From assembly GCA_022701365.1 (NCBI GenBank), contig JAKUHH010000148.1:310001-374000 (forward strand): a DNA stretch of 64,000 nt, read 5' to 3'. Shown piece after piece: positions 23,205 to 34,483 of the stretch. The notes under the pieces were generated by a model. It worked only from the letters and a program-made list of their open reading frames with translations. It was not told where the DNA came from and ran no database searches. The translations under genes and the position numbers were made by a program. Numbering within the stretch: position 1 is the first letter of the stretch; each line of letters begins with the position of its first letter. Origin of the DNA: Mycocentrospora acerina (Eukaryota; Ascomycota; Dothideomycetes; Pleosporales).

Positions 23205-24594
23205 TCAATGAATGAGCTTTTGTAGTGTCTCGTCTGCCTGTCGCCTGCCGTCCTTCAAACACTTGCCCTGTCGTCCTACATGCTCTTGCAAGTATTGCAG
23301 TTGATCCGTGTCCTCTTCGTCAAAAGCAAAAGCGCCGCTCCAGAACCCGCAGTCAATGTTCGTCGTCTCGTTTCGAGACTCGACCTGCGCTTCACCGGCT
23401 GCATCAACCGGAGGAATACCCGTCTCTTCACCCTCTTTCTCCCCAATCTCAGCAATTTGACTCTGGCCTGGCATGTGATGGAAAAGTTCAGAGTTCAGAG
23501 TCAAACAGCGGAGGCCGGGATTTGTGTAGTTGTTGTTAAGGCCTGAATGATTCTGGTGTGCACGATGACTACCTGCACCTGTTGTGTGTGAAGGCTTTTT
23601 AGACCCCTTGTTACACGCATGCAGGAGAGCGACATCGTACGCTCGGGGTCCTTTAGCTCTCAACTTTGGAGGCGCAAATTCGTTGAGTAGTCGTAGGGCA
23701 GCAGGACGCGTAATTGCATAGCCAAAGGAGCAGAGCGGGAACTTGGAGCGGTGCAGGAGTCGTGACTGTGCGGGGAGATGTAGTGAACCGAATAAAGTTT
23801 GCGTAAATGGATGAAGATCTGATCTATCTGGGAGCGTGTCGTCCTTGTACAAGATGTGTGGCAAGCTGCTCAAGTTGAAATGCCTGTTCCCGGTAGGGCC
23901 GTCTTCGGTTAGTTCCTCAAAATAGTCACCACAATGCCCAAGATAGAGCAGGTCCCACGCATTGTGGTTGCCCCAGTACTGCGCATGGCTACCGGCTTTT
24001 TGAATACGACTGGTCGAGCGCACAGGAGGCAGGAGCAGGCGAGCAGCATTTGCTGCGAGAGGGATTTGAACGCTGCGCAGGCGAATATCCCAATCAACGT
24101 CGTCTTCGAGAATGAGGGCAGTCTCTAGTCCAGAATCGAGGAACCTACGTAGCGAATCAGCAATGCTCGGAGAATATTGAGATACAGCATAAGGCTGTAA
24201 GCCAAGACGGATAACAGGTAGCTTACCAGCGCAACGCGTTTCGATGACCTAACCACGCTAGAATTGAGCCTCTGTGAGCGCCGTCCTGACCATTGATGAA
24301 CCGATGCACATCACCCTCGGTCCAGTCTGGCTGTTGCGGGATGGTAAGGTCGATGTCAGTCACATTGGCGGCTTGCACAAGCGAGTGGCGCCGGTCAGAG
24401 CCATCCTTGGATACGACGACAACTGCACCGAAGCCCAGCGTCTTGTTAGCCGCAAAGTTGATTGGATGTGACTCTACAGACGACGACCATTGTTGATATA
24501 TGTGATCAGCTTTTTCCTTGTGGTAGAAGATGACTACGAAAAAGAGTGTGAGGGCCACTAGCAGTGGCAGGGGGCGTTTCCTGGATGCGAGCAT
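23205..24594 (-). CDS. Glycosyltransferase family 25 protein, type II membrane
   Basis: Two exons on the minus strand (24594-24227 and 24144-23205, intron 82 nt) give 435 residues. A single hydrophobic segment after a basic start (residues about 9-22, LPLLVALTLFFVVIFY) predicts a type II Golgi or ER membrane protein. GT25 features follow: VVVVSKDGSDRRHSLVQAA near residue 55, then WLGHRNALRW, and the acidic LETALILEDDVDWD (E136-D140), where the metal-nucleotide site is expected. After it come WDLLYLGHCGDYFEE and a CSFGYAITRPAALRLL segment. Fungal GT25 members are mostly uncharacterised; donor and acceptor sugars are unknown. The C-terminal region of about 80 residues after HMPG is low in conservation signals and acidic. 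Confidence 0.88.
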
Positions 24595-25448
24595 GTTTGT
24601 GGTAAAGACTGATGAGACAAGAGGCGAGCAAGTGTGTTAGCACATCTCCAGTGGGAGTGGGAGTGAATGGGAGACGGCGACGACGACGACGACAGCAGGG
24701 AGCCGAGAGAAGGGAAATGTATGTGGAGAATCAAAGCAATTATTCGCAATGAGCAGGGTCGGTCGCCGCGACGTTTATCTTGACTTCCCAGACGGGCTGG
24801 GATTGCCACAAGCAGGGGTGCAGCATCGACGGTGGGCACTCGCTGTAGCAGGTGTGTCACGCATATTAATTCCAGGGCCAATCTCCAAGTGAAAACACAG
24901 AGGCAGGAGGCCGCGAGCTGTGCCACCGACACCGAGAGAAGCACCGACCGCCTGACAGGCTGATGCGCTGCGGACACTGCAAATCATTGGCAAGCACCAA
25001 AGGCATGCCGGCTTCTCTCTCTGCTGCACGGAACATGTTCGAACGAGCAGTTCCCGTGGTCACGTGGCCAGCAACGCGATCCGGGGCTGACTGAGCCCTG
25101 CGCCTCCGGGACAACGCCAGCGCTGACGGTGTGCTCCCTGTACGCCCAGTACTCCCTGTACTCCCTGTGCTCCCGGGCACCCGTCTGCTGCTGACCACGA
25201 GTGCGACCCGTCTCCATAGCTGTGCCCTATTCGATTATTCTTCTTGGCCTGCCTTCTTGTGCTCAACATCCGTGTGTGACGTTCTCGTACGCCGGTGCGC
25301 CTGAAACGACATCGACGTTGCCTGTCGTCCCATCGCGCCGCCTTTTGGAATCCAGACCGGCCAGTCCATGAATCAAGCTCACTTGTAGAGACGCTCTACT
25401 CGCTCCGCTACCGCGCCACATGATCTGTCTCTCGTGGCTCCAATAACC
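24595..25448. promoter_or_regulatory. Divergent promoter between GT25 and PFA3
   Basis: This 0.85-kb interval separates two starts on opposite strands. A degenerate tandem of TACTCCCTG-type units lies at about 25140-25175. No gene. Confidence 0.45.
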
Positions 25449-27393
25449 ATGGCCACGCTGGGCTCGCCCTCTCCTCCATCGTCCCCCTCACGCACCATGC
25501 GCCGCCGCGGCTGGGCTAGGAAGGTCGAGCGGTACTGCTGCACCGCCGTCACCTACTTCCCCCTGCTGTTTGTGTACGGCCTGACCTCCTGGGCTGTGTG
25601 GGTAGAAGCAGGCATCGGCTTCGCGCCGTCAAAGAATGGCTGGACTGGTGTGTTCACCCCTCTCTATCTGCCTGGATGGCATTCGTTGCGACACGAGACT
25701 ATGCCCTACTCCAGCCGTCACACGACCTATATGAGATGCTACCGAGTCTCTGACAGCTTGAGCACAATCACTAATTCCAATGCTAGGCAAGTTCTCGTCT
25801 GCGCTCGGCGTCCTTCTCTACCTCATGCTCAACTGGAGCTACACAGCCGCCGTTTTCACCGACCCCGGCTCGCCCCTGAATCTCAATAATGGCTATAGCC
25901 ACCTGCCCACACAAGAAGGAGGAGGCATGCAGTACACATCCTTCACTGTCAAGGCTTCGACAGGCGACGTCAGGTTCTGCAACAAGTGCCAGTCCAAGAA
26001 GCCGGATCGCGCCCACCACTGCTCAACATGCAAGCGATGTGTCCTGAAAATGGACCATCACTGCCCTTGGCTCGCGACCTGTGTTGGCCTGCGAAACTAC
26101 AAGATGTTTTTACTATTCCTCGTATACTTGACTTTTTTCTGCTGGACCTGCTTCGCAACCTCTGCCACGTGGGTGTACAGCGAGATCCTTAGTGATGGCC
26201 AGTACACCGAGTCGTTCATGCCCGTCAACTACGTCTTGCTTGCTGTCCTCTCTGGAATCATTGGCATTGTCATAACTGGGTTCACTGCTTGGCATTTATG
26301 GCTTTCGGTCAGGGGCCAGACGACGATTGAGAGCTTGGAAAAGACACGATATCTATCACCACTGAGGAACACGATGAAGCATAATCATAATAACCGAAAT
26401 TATCTTGATGCCCAGGCTAATGGCCGACTGAGCATCAGCGATCAGTTACGCGAGATCCATGCCAACTCCTTGCCAGGAGTCACTCGACCCGAAGAAGGCG
26501 AGTCGACGTTGCCTTCTCCGGCTGTGGGCAATGTGCCCATGAGCAATGGGTACTCGCATCCGGCCTATCAATCGTACGAAGAACGGGAGCGCCAACAGAG
26601 CCTCCATCGCTACGAGGACTACCTTGACGAGCGAGACAACGAACTCCTCCCAAATGCCTTCGACCTGGGGTGGAAGCGCAACCTCAGCCACGTACTTGGG
26701 CCTTCCCCTCTGTTGTGGTTTATACCACTCTGCACGACTACTGGCGACGGATGGTCTTGGGAACCTAGTCCAAAGTGGCTCGCAGCTCGCGAGCGCATAA
26801 AGAGAGAGAGAGAAGCGGAAGAGCAGCAACAAAAGCAGCGTGAGCGCGCTGCCGGCTGGGGCATTGATTCTCCTACTGAAGCAGAATTTAGGCGTAGTGG
26901 TAGAGTCCAGGAGGGCTGGCAACCAGCCCGGCACAACGTCGCTTCACCACGGCATCCGCACCGTCCCGAGTGGCAGTCTCCCCTCCGCCACGGCGACCAG
27001 GCCCGATACCTCACCACATCCAACGGGATCGTAAATGCTCCGAAAGATGGACGACGAAGTCCGTACAAAGCGGACCAGATCTTAGGGCGAGGGAGTGACA
27101 TGTACACGGATGGTGATGTGCCGCTCCAGACGTTGAATAAAAAGAAGTTTGACCAGTACAACTACATCTCCGAAGATGACGATGACGACGAATATGAAGT
27201 CTCTAGCGACGAGCAGGCAGTCGACCGGGGAAAACCAACGCAACAATCAAAAACGTTGCAAGCAACCACACAAAACTGGAACGATATACCAGAGGGTTTC
27301 TTGGATCCTGCACCACGAGGAAAGAAGAGCGCTAGTCGAGAGCGAAATTCAGCTTCAAAGAAAAAGCAGGAGTGGGACGATTGGGGGTCTTAG
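25449..27393 (+). CDS. PFA3: Palmitoyltransferase Pfa3 (DHHC family)
   Basis: Two exons (25449-25647 and 25787-27393, intron 139 nt) give 601 residues. It S-palmitoylates proteins at the vacuole; yeast Pfa3 acts on the fusion protein Vac8. The N-terminus (RKVERYCCTAVTYFPLLFVYG) matches Pfa3 of filamentous fungi and forms the first of four membrane helices. The cysteine-rich domain reads RFCNKCQSKKPDRAHHCS, CKRCVLKMDHHCPW, with DHHC at residues 156-159. The TTIESLEKTRY segment that follows the fourth helix corresponds to the family TTxE motif. The C-terminal 300 residues are long, polar and charged, including an acidic run near SEDDDDDEYE, longer than in yeast. FDLGWKRNLSHVLGPSPLLW and the TTGDGWSWEPS block are also typical of Pfa3. 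The ATG at 25449 starts the conserved part; the upstream frame lacks an ATG. Confidence 0.94.
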
Positions 27394-28413
27394 GTGTTGA
27401 GGATTTGTTTCTTGGATGGTATAGATGGGGTTGATGTAATGGGCACGATGTGAACGCATGTGTACGTTTTTTTGCATAGTCTGGCGGCGTTGTTCTTTTC
27501 TTGTTGCATACGGTGGCGCCTGCTCAGCGGTCGTTTGGCTTGTGTTGAGACGCCGTATATTTACCTGATTGGATAGATGATATCTTTACCTGTTCTGTGT
27601 TCTCACAATTGTTATGCTGTATCAGCCGTTGTTGTAGCCTGTGTGGGCATTGGAGGCGTCAAGGCAGCAAGGACGCCGGGGTACAGCAATTGGATCTGCG
27701 GCGCTTCTGGCCGACGAGACGGAGTATTGATGCTAGGTTATTCAGCTCTACGGTAGGTGCATGTCCATATGCAGACACTCGGCACGCCAGTGTGAAGAGC
27801 CTTCATGCTGGCGAATAATGTCGACACTTGGCTGCGACCGGCCGTGCACATTACTCTAGGGCTGCCTAAGCATGGTGCATGTGAGAGACGGGACGCGGGG
27901 TTTTGGGGGAAATGCCGAGAGAAGCATCAGCTCCACAGCCGGCAGAGCAGCGAGCATAGTTTTACACACACAGACGACGGCATGGGATGGCAACCACTGC
28001 AGGCCAGGGACCTCGAAGCCGCCCCGTTGTTCGCGCGGATCTGACCTGATCTCCCGTCTGTGCCATCTGACATGCTCCACGTTGACGTCGTTGGCAGCAC
28101 GTCCGCACGGTACGGCGCAAGGCTGTCTGTGCGGCGCGTAATCAGCCGGGGCTGAGCGCCTCGATTTAATTGCACCCGTTTGCTCTGCCCACCCGTCCAC
28201 AACAAGCACGCCTCACCGCTCCGGGGAGTCTGCACCGGTCGCATCGTCAATCCCACCCGCTGCCCATCTTCCGTCCACACAGCTATTAATCCAGCATTGC
28301 GCCTGCAGCTGCCGACCCAAACTTCCGCCGCTTCCGTGTCAGCCTGCGCAACCTCCCCCTAGCAATCTGAAACGCTGCGATCGCCACCAGTCCATCCTGC
28401 GACCGACGCAAAC
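27394..28413. other. Intergenic region, 1.0 kb
   Basis: PFA3 3' flank plus the syntaxin promoter. GC-rich toward the syntaxin gene. Several overlapping frames exist, none with protein-family likeness. Confidence 0.45.
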
Positions 28414-29710
28414 ATGTCAGGCAACAACTACCAGCAGTACGGCGGAAACCCGTACGGCGCGGCTGAAGCTGGCTATGGCACGGGCGCGTCCAACCCCGCG
28501 TCCAACCCAGCATCGAATCCCTACGGCTCCACCGGTTACGGGACCTCCAACCCGTACGGCAGCGGAGGAGTAAGCAAGCATTAATGCGCGAGACCAGCAC
28601 GCCCAACTGACGCGATGCCATAGTATGACCAGCAGCAGACAAACGACCCGCCTGCGCCTGCACTCCAGCACGAGAACTCAAACTACTCGCAGGCGTCGCA
28701 ATACTCAGGTCACAATGCGCCCGTCGCAAACGCACCACCGCACGCCACCGTGCCCCACACTGATGTCCCTCTAGCAGGAGCCTACGGGAACACATCACTG
28801 GAGCAGCCAGGAGCGAAGCCTCTAAGCCAGCAGGACTTCCTGCAGCGCATTGACGGCACAAAGCAGAGGATCGGCCAGCTCACGACTGACATTCAAGCCA
28901 TTGCAAACATCCACCAGCGCATGTTGTCTTCGCCCGACAACCGCTCATCTTCTGAGCTTGAGAGCATCGTTGCCCAGACGCAAATCAGAAACACACAGAT
29001 CAAGGACGAGATCAAGTTTTTGGAGCGCGACGCGGCACGAGAGCCCAACAACTCGTTCAAGAAAACACAGGTCGAGTCGCTGAAGAGGACTTTCAAGAAG
29101 CAGCTCGAAGACTTCCAGAAGGAAGAGTCTGATTACTCCAAGAGATACCGCGAAGCAATTGCCCGCCAGTACCGTGTCATCAACCCAGAGGCGACAGAGG
29201 CCGAGGTTCAAGAAGCGGCAAACGCCGACTGGGGCGATGAGGGCATTTTCACACAAGCTGTAAGTTTTCATTATCTTTGTGACAGTGATCCTGAACATGC
29301 GTCTGTGACAACGACGCTGGCAGAGGCTTTCTACACAAGTGCTCCCAGAACCCGCACTGACCATCTGATAGCTCAAGAGCAACCGCAGTGGCCAGGCCTC
29401 GAGCGTTCTTGGCGCCGTCCGCGCTCGCCACAACGACATCCAGCGCATTGAAAAGACCATGTCCGAGCTTGCCCTGCTCTTCAACCAGCTCAACGAGCAA
29501 GTTGTGTACCAGGAGGAGCAAGTTGTCCGGACCGAGGCCCAGACTGTGCAGGTCAATGAAGATTCCAAGCAGGCGAATACGGCGCTTGACAAGGGCATCG
29601 ATTCTGCCAGGCGTGCGCGAAAGCTCAAGTGGTGGACCCTGCTCGTTTTCATACTCATTATCGTCATCATTGGATTGGCGGTTGGCCTGTACTTTGGATT
29701 GAAGAAGTAA
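28414..29710 (+). CDS. Plasma-membrane syntaxin, Sso1/Sso2-like t-SNARE
   Basis: Three exons (28414-28569, 28624-29259, 29372-29710; introns 54 and 112 nt) encode about 376 residues. This is the Qa-SNARE for exocytosis, pairing with Sec9 and Snc. The chain contains an Habc region (about residues 125-250), a SNARE motif containing HNDIQRIEKTMSELALLFNQ and a single C-terminal membrane anchor (WWTLLVFILIIVIIGLAVGL) with only a few residues beyond it. The first 110 residues are an unusual low-complexity head rich in Asn, Pro, Tyr and Gly, with repeated NPYG and SNPAS units; similar heads occur in filamentous-fungal Sso proteins. The second intron is placed exactly before the SNARE motif (FTQA|LKSN), keeping the frame. 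Confidence 0.93.
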
Positions 29711-30689
29711 AGCAGGATTGGGAAGAAAGTACCGTTACGATATAGCTGAGCCAGAGTCACGTGTGAGGAGGAAATGTTTGCCTGAATATCATGACAAGGA
29801 GTCCGAATTCGACAGTCGTCGTGGGATGGCGGGTTATGAAAGGGGGATATGCGTATTTCGATTCTACTTAATAGTTCTCTGTAGTAGGGCTGCGTTTTGT
29901 GGCTTGCGTATTTAATGACCGATGCAACACTAAGCGTGTGTACCAAAGCAGAGGCTTTTCAGAAGGTTGTGACCAGCCTATGTTCAACGCCACCAACAGG
30001 TTTTCTAATAATCTCTCATGATGACTAGTCCAGCTCCCCAATATAGGCTAAAAATACGGGGACTGGCTGGGAGAAATCCACTCCCAAAATTGATGTTGCG
30101 CATGAATAAGACAACCCTAGCCTGTCCAATCTCCATTGCGTCATGTCGCACAGCGAGACATGGAGATCGTTATTTATTCGCCATGGTTGAACGAGACGCG
30201 TGTTTCAGCTTGTCGGGGACAGCCAAAGAAGCACGATCAACAAGATCCCGTCCATTCCTCGGCCAGGCTTGTATTGCCCCTGGTGTGGCTTGGACACACG
30301 CTTGATCCGGCTTGACAAGGGGCTGGGCGGATGCTTCTTGCCTCTTGAGCGCGACATCCCTGCGCGCCCAACACGTCCCACCAATGATGGGCGGATTGCG
30401 TATTCCAAGATAGCAACTGCTAGCAGGTGGCATCCACCCCTAAAACGCGCTCGCTCCCAACCGGTTTCTCAAGTTCATTGCCATCTCGACTTTCCTGCGC
30501 TCTTGTTTGCGTCCTTTCACCTGCCTTGTAATCGCCCGACTGCTTTCGTACACTCGTTTGTTACGGCACCGCGCCTGCTTCTTCTAAACCGTCCATCGCT
30601 TTTGTCTTCGTTTTCAAAAGCTTTCTCCTCCGCTGACAGCCGATCCAACCCGTGTCACTTTAATTATTTCCAAAACAAACAACTCCATC
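29711..30689. other. Intergenic region, 1.0 kb
   Basis: Syntaxin 3' flank and GH72 promoter/5' leader. The 200 bases before the GH72 start are pyrimidine-rich, as is common for highly expressed fungal wall genes. No gene seen. Confidence 0.45.
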
Positions 30690-32214
30690 ATGAAGACTGC
30701 TGCCATCGCCATTGGCGTTCTTGCGGCCACTGTTGCTGCCACTCCCACTGACATTGAGAAGCGTGCTTCTCTGACTGCCGTCACTGTCAAGGGCAATGGT
30801 GTGTTTAGTGAATGCTGACTATCCGTCAGTGAATATTCTTGAATTTGTTACTGACCATTCCTGCAGCCTTCTTTGCTGGCAGCTCGCGTTTCTACATCCG
30901 CGGTGTCGACTACCAGCCAGGTACGACTCTAGGCATACGCGCTCACATTCTAAAACTGACATGTTTCAGGTGGATCCTCGCAAGTAGTAGACCCCATTGC
31001 TGATGCTACGAGCTGCAAGAGGGACATTGTCAAGTTCAAGGCGCTTGGTATCAACACTGTCCGTGTCTACACTGTAGACAACACTGCCAACCACGACGAG
31101 TGTATGAGCGCCCTCGCTGATGCTGGCATCTACCTGGCCCTTGACGTGAACACCCCCAAGTACTCGATCAACCGCGCCAACCCTGGAGTATCTTACAACG
31201 CTGTTTATCTGCAGAACGTTTTCGCTACTGTTGAGAAGTTCTCCAAGTACACCAACACTCTTCTTTTCTTCTCCGGAAACGAGGTTATTAACGATGATGC
31301 TACTACCAACTGCGCTCCCTACGTCAAGGCCGTCACCCGTGACATCAAGTCTTACATGAACGCTCGCGGTCTTCGCTCAGTCCCCGTCGGCTACTCTGCC
31401 GCTGATGTCGAGTCAAACCGCTACGAGATGGCTGCCTACATGAACTGCGGTGCCGACGCTGTTCGCAGCGACTTCTTTGGTTTCAACGATTACTCTTGGT
31501 GCGATCCTTCAACCTACACTACTTCTGGATGGGACCAGAAGGTCCAGAAGTTTGGTAACTACAGCATTCCCATCTTGTAAGTTATTTTGCCCGAATCATA
31601 TCAAAGTGCAGACACTAATTATGCGTAGCCTCTCCGAGTACGGCTGCAACAAGAACACGCGTGAGTTCAACGAGGTTGCTGCCCTGTACAGCACCCAAAT
31701 GACCGGCGTCTACTCTGGAGGTCTCGTCTACGAATACTCGCAGGAAGAGTCCAACTATGGACTTGTCCAAATCAAGAACGGTGCCGTCACTGAGCTTACC
31801 GACTTCACGACTCTCAAGAACGCCTTCGCTAAGACTTCCAACCCCAGCGGTGACGGTGGCTACAAGACCAGTGGATCGGCCTCCAGCTGCCCAGCTCAGT
31901 CGAGCACCTGGAACGTAACCATCAGCTCCGACCAGCTCCCCGCATTCCCCAAGGAGGCCCAGACTTACCTGAAGAGCGGTGCTGGAGACGGTGCTGGTCT
32001 CCAGGGTGCTGGTAGCCAGAGCTCTGGATCTTCGACCTCCAGCCTCGCTGGTGAGGCTTCTGGTGCCGTTACTTCGGGAGCCAGCACTGCATCTGCCAGC
32101 GCCAGCAAGGGTGCTGCCGCTGGTCTCCAGCCCGCACAATTCTCTCTTGGTCCCCTCGTTTGCGGCGCTGTGGTTTTGATCTCGTCCCTTCTTGGAGGAG
32201 CGCTTGTCCTATAA
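30690..32214 (+). CDS. GPI-anchored beta-1,3-glucanosyltransferase (GH72, Gel/Gas family)
   Basis: Four exons (30690-30798, 30867-30920, 30970-31576, 31629-32214) encode 451 residues. GH72 enzymes cut and re-join beta-1,3-glucan chains, elongating wall glucan. A signal peptide covers residues 1-17, followed by a possible Kex2 site (DIEKR). The catalytic acid/base is E159 in FFSGNEVIND and the nucleophile is E260 in PIFLSEYGCN; FYIRGVDYQP and NTVRVYTVDNT are also family blocks. There is no Cys-rich CBM43 (X8) module: after the catalytic domain comes a Ser/Thr/Gly/Ala-rich stalk, then a C-terminal hydrophobic tail (LGPLVCGAVVLISSLLGGAL) as a GPI signal. This is the Gel1-like subgroup. The third intron interrupts the F of FLSEYG, which supports its placement. 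Confidence 0.95.
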
Positions 32215-32645
32215 GCTGATGTTGGGATTTTTATGTGTGTGCATACCACAAGGCAGGCAAGATAGCAAGATGGCAGGATATGATTCTACGACCCAGTGTG
32301 GGCAACGTTCTTTGGGATAGAATGTACTAGGGATGTTTTCTCTGGAGTTGACGGGCTTTAAATACACAGCCGACCAGGCGTCTTTTACTGATTTTGTACG
32401 TTGCGTGACTCAATTACATGATTTAAATTGGAGAATGCTTGGTGGAGGTGAGAGTTGCGAGGCGTGTGGTGTGACGTACAGCACTATGATGCGAAGAGAG
32501 GGAGGGTTATCGATAAGATTTTGACATTCGCAAAGACGGCAACTCCAACAACGAACTTGTCGCACTCTACCCATCCATCCACTCTTCTGATTTAGAGTTC
32601 TGTTTTTGTTTCTAATTTTTTTCTTCTTCAGGACGCTCTTTCAAC
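32215..32645. other. Intergenic region, 0.4 kb
   Basis: GH72 3' flank and GTPase promoter. A TTTTTGTTTCTAATTTTTTTC pyrimidine tract lies about 40 bases before the GTPase start. No gene. Confidence 0.45.
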
Positions 32646-34329
32646 ATGCCACGCGATCCGCTCATCGGTCTGGTGGGAAAGCCTTCTTCAGGAAAGTCTA
32701 CGACGTTGAACAGGTGCGATCAGCCCCTCCTTTCATTCTTTCTCGGGCGAGTCTGAGACAGAAAATCCGGTAGCTTGACAGATGCCACATCCAAAGTCGG
32801 TCCGTAGAAACGTCGTGGTCTGCAGAGGGTTGAAAAGCTGATAAGTCACCCAGGAAACTTTCCGTAAGTCGTCTCTTCTCTCCGTCGCGTGCCGCTCGCG
32901 CACCTCATACCTACATATATGCATACATGCGTACCCCGCGATGCGCTCGTGGCCAACTCACTTGAATATATCATGCCCACATCAGTGTCTCTTTACACAC
33001 ATGTTTCCTGACGAGATTAATGTTGCAGGTTCACAACGATTGATCCACAGCGCGCAGTCGGGTACCTCCAAATCGAATGCCCTTGCACACGACTGGGGCT
33101 CAGCGAGCGCTGCAAGCCCAACTATGGGTCCTGCATTGACGGGCGACGGTCCGTTCCGATTGAGCTGCTCGACGTAGCGGGGCTCGTTCCCGGGGCGCAC
33201 ATGGGCAAAGGACTCGGCAACCGGTTCCTGGACGACTTGCGGCACGCAGACGCGCTGGTGCACGTTGTGGACGTGAGTGGGACGACGGACGCCGAGGGCA
33301 AGGCAACGCGCGGGTACGACCCAAGTGTTGATATTGTGTGGCTGCGCAGCGAAATCGTGCGCTGGATCCAGGGCAATCTCATGGACAAGTGGGGGAGCAT
33401 CAAGCGGCGGCACGTGGCGGTGAAAGCGACGGCGGTGGAGACGCTGCAGAACCAGTTCTCGGGCTACGGCAGCACGAGCGCGGTTGTAGCGCGGTGTCTG
33501 GACAAGCTGGCGCTCAAGGAGCCGCTGCAGGACTGGAGCAACGAGACGATTGAGCGCGTGGTGAACGCCTTTACCGACGAAAAGTTCCCGACTGTCATTG
33601 CGCTGAACAAAATCGACCACCCCGACGCGGACAAGAACATTGCCAAGATTGCCAAAGCCCAGCCCCCAGAGAGCATTGTGCTGTGCAGCGCCATCTCTGA
33701 GGTGTTTCTGCGCAAGCTGGCAAAGCAAGGCTTCGTCCGGTACGTCGAGGGCAGCGAGTTTGTCGACACGCGCGACGACCTCATCGAGCAAGGCGACCCG
33801 TCTGGCGGCGGGCTGAAGGAGCTCGACGACAAGCTCAAGACGCGCATCGAGAATCTCAAGGACATGGTGCTGTACCGCTTTGGGTCCACGGGCGTCGTGC
33901 AGGTCCTGTCGCGCGCGGCCGAGCTCCTTGGTTTGGTCCCCGTTTTCCCCGTCCGAAACATCCACACGTATACGAGTGGGAGTGCGAGTTCGACGGCCGT
34001 GTTTAGGGATTGCGTCCTCGTGGGCAAGGGGAGTACGGTCGGGGATGTGTATAGAAAGGTTATGGGGGATGCGCCCATGGCGTATGTGGAGACGGAGGGG
34101 GCGAGGAGGGTGGCAGAGGATGATGTTGTGGCCGTGGGGAAGAATGATGTGAGTTTTTTTTTTTCTCTCTCTCTCTTTTTTTGTGGTCCTTGGTCTTCTT
34201 TTCTTATGTTGGTTGGGAGCGTGGATGCGTGGTGAGAGAGAGAGAAAAAAAGAAGGAAAATAATGTTAATGCTAATGCTAATGCTAATGAAAATGTTAGA
34301 TTCTGTCGTTCAAGGTTGGGAGGGCGTAG
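32646..34329 (+). CDS. OBG/YchF-type GTPase, Ygr210 subfamily
   Basis: Five exons (32646-32713, 32774-32799, 32854-32863, 33029-34148, 34300-34329) give 417 residues. The P-loop is GLVGKPSSGKST, followed after splicing by SLTDATSKVGNFPFTTIDP; G3 is DVAGLVPGAHMGKGLG and G4 is NKID. The insert IECPCTRLGLSERCKPNYGS is typical of the Ygr210/archaeal MJ1332 branch rather than Ola1. Related GTPases bind ribosomes, but the yeast protein's role is not established. The C-terminus ends in a TGS-like region; the last exon adds ILSFKVGRA, which fits the family better than the read-through into intron. Exon 3 is only 10 nt, needed to make GNFPF; its flanking donor GTCCGT (end of exon 2) is weak. Confidence 0.9.
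34149..34299 (+). repeat. GCTAAT hexamer repeat inside the last GTPase intron
   Basis: At about 34263-34288 the intron carries a run of TAATGC units giving four or so overlapping CTAAT-like sequences just before the AG at 34299. Each is a candidate branch point. The intron also holds a T run and CT-rich stretch at its 5' end. Confidence 0.8.
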
Positions 34330-34460
34330 ATGGATGGATGGATGAATGGAAGGAAGGAAGGGTGAGTGTAAGACTGTGTTTGGGCAGGGGGGGCTATGAG
34401 AGATTCTAACAAAGAGGAGTAGAAGTCCTGATTTATATATATATATATATATATATCAAC
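34328..34460. repeat. Microsatellites between convergent genes
   Basis: Within 154 bp between the GTPase and peroxin stops there is a GATG tandem (about 34328-34348), GGAA units (about 34350-34362) and a TA dinucleotide run (34434-34456). The TA run lies in the shared 3' region. Confidence 0.85.
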
Positions 34461-34483
34461 ATTTACGCAATAAAAGGTGGTGA

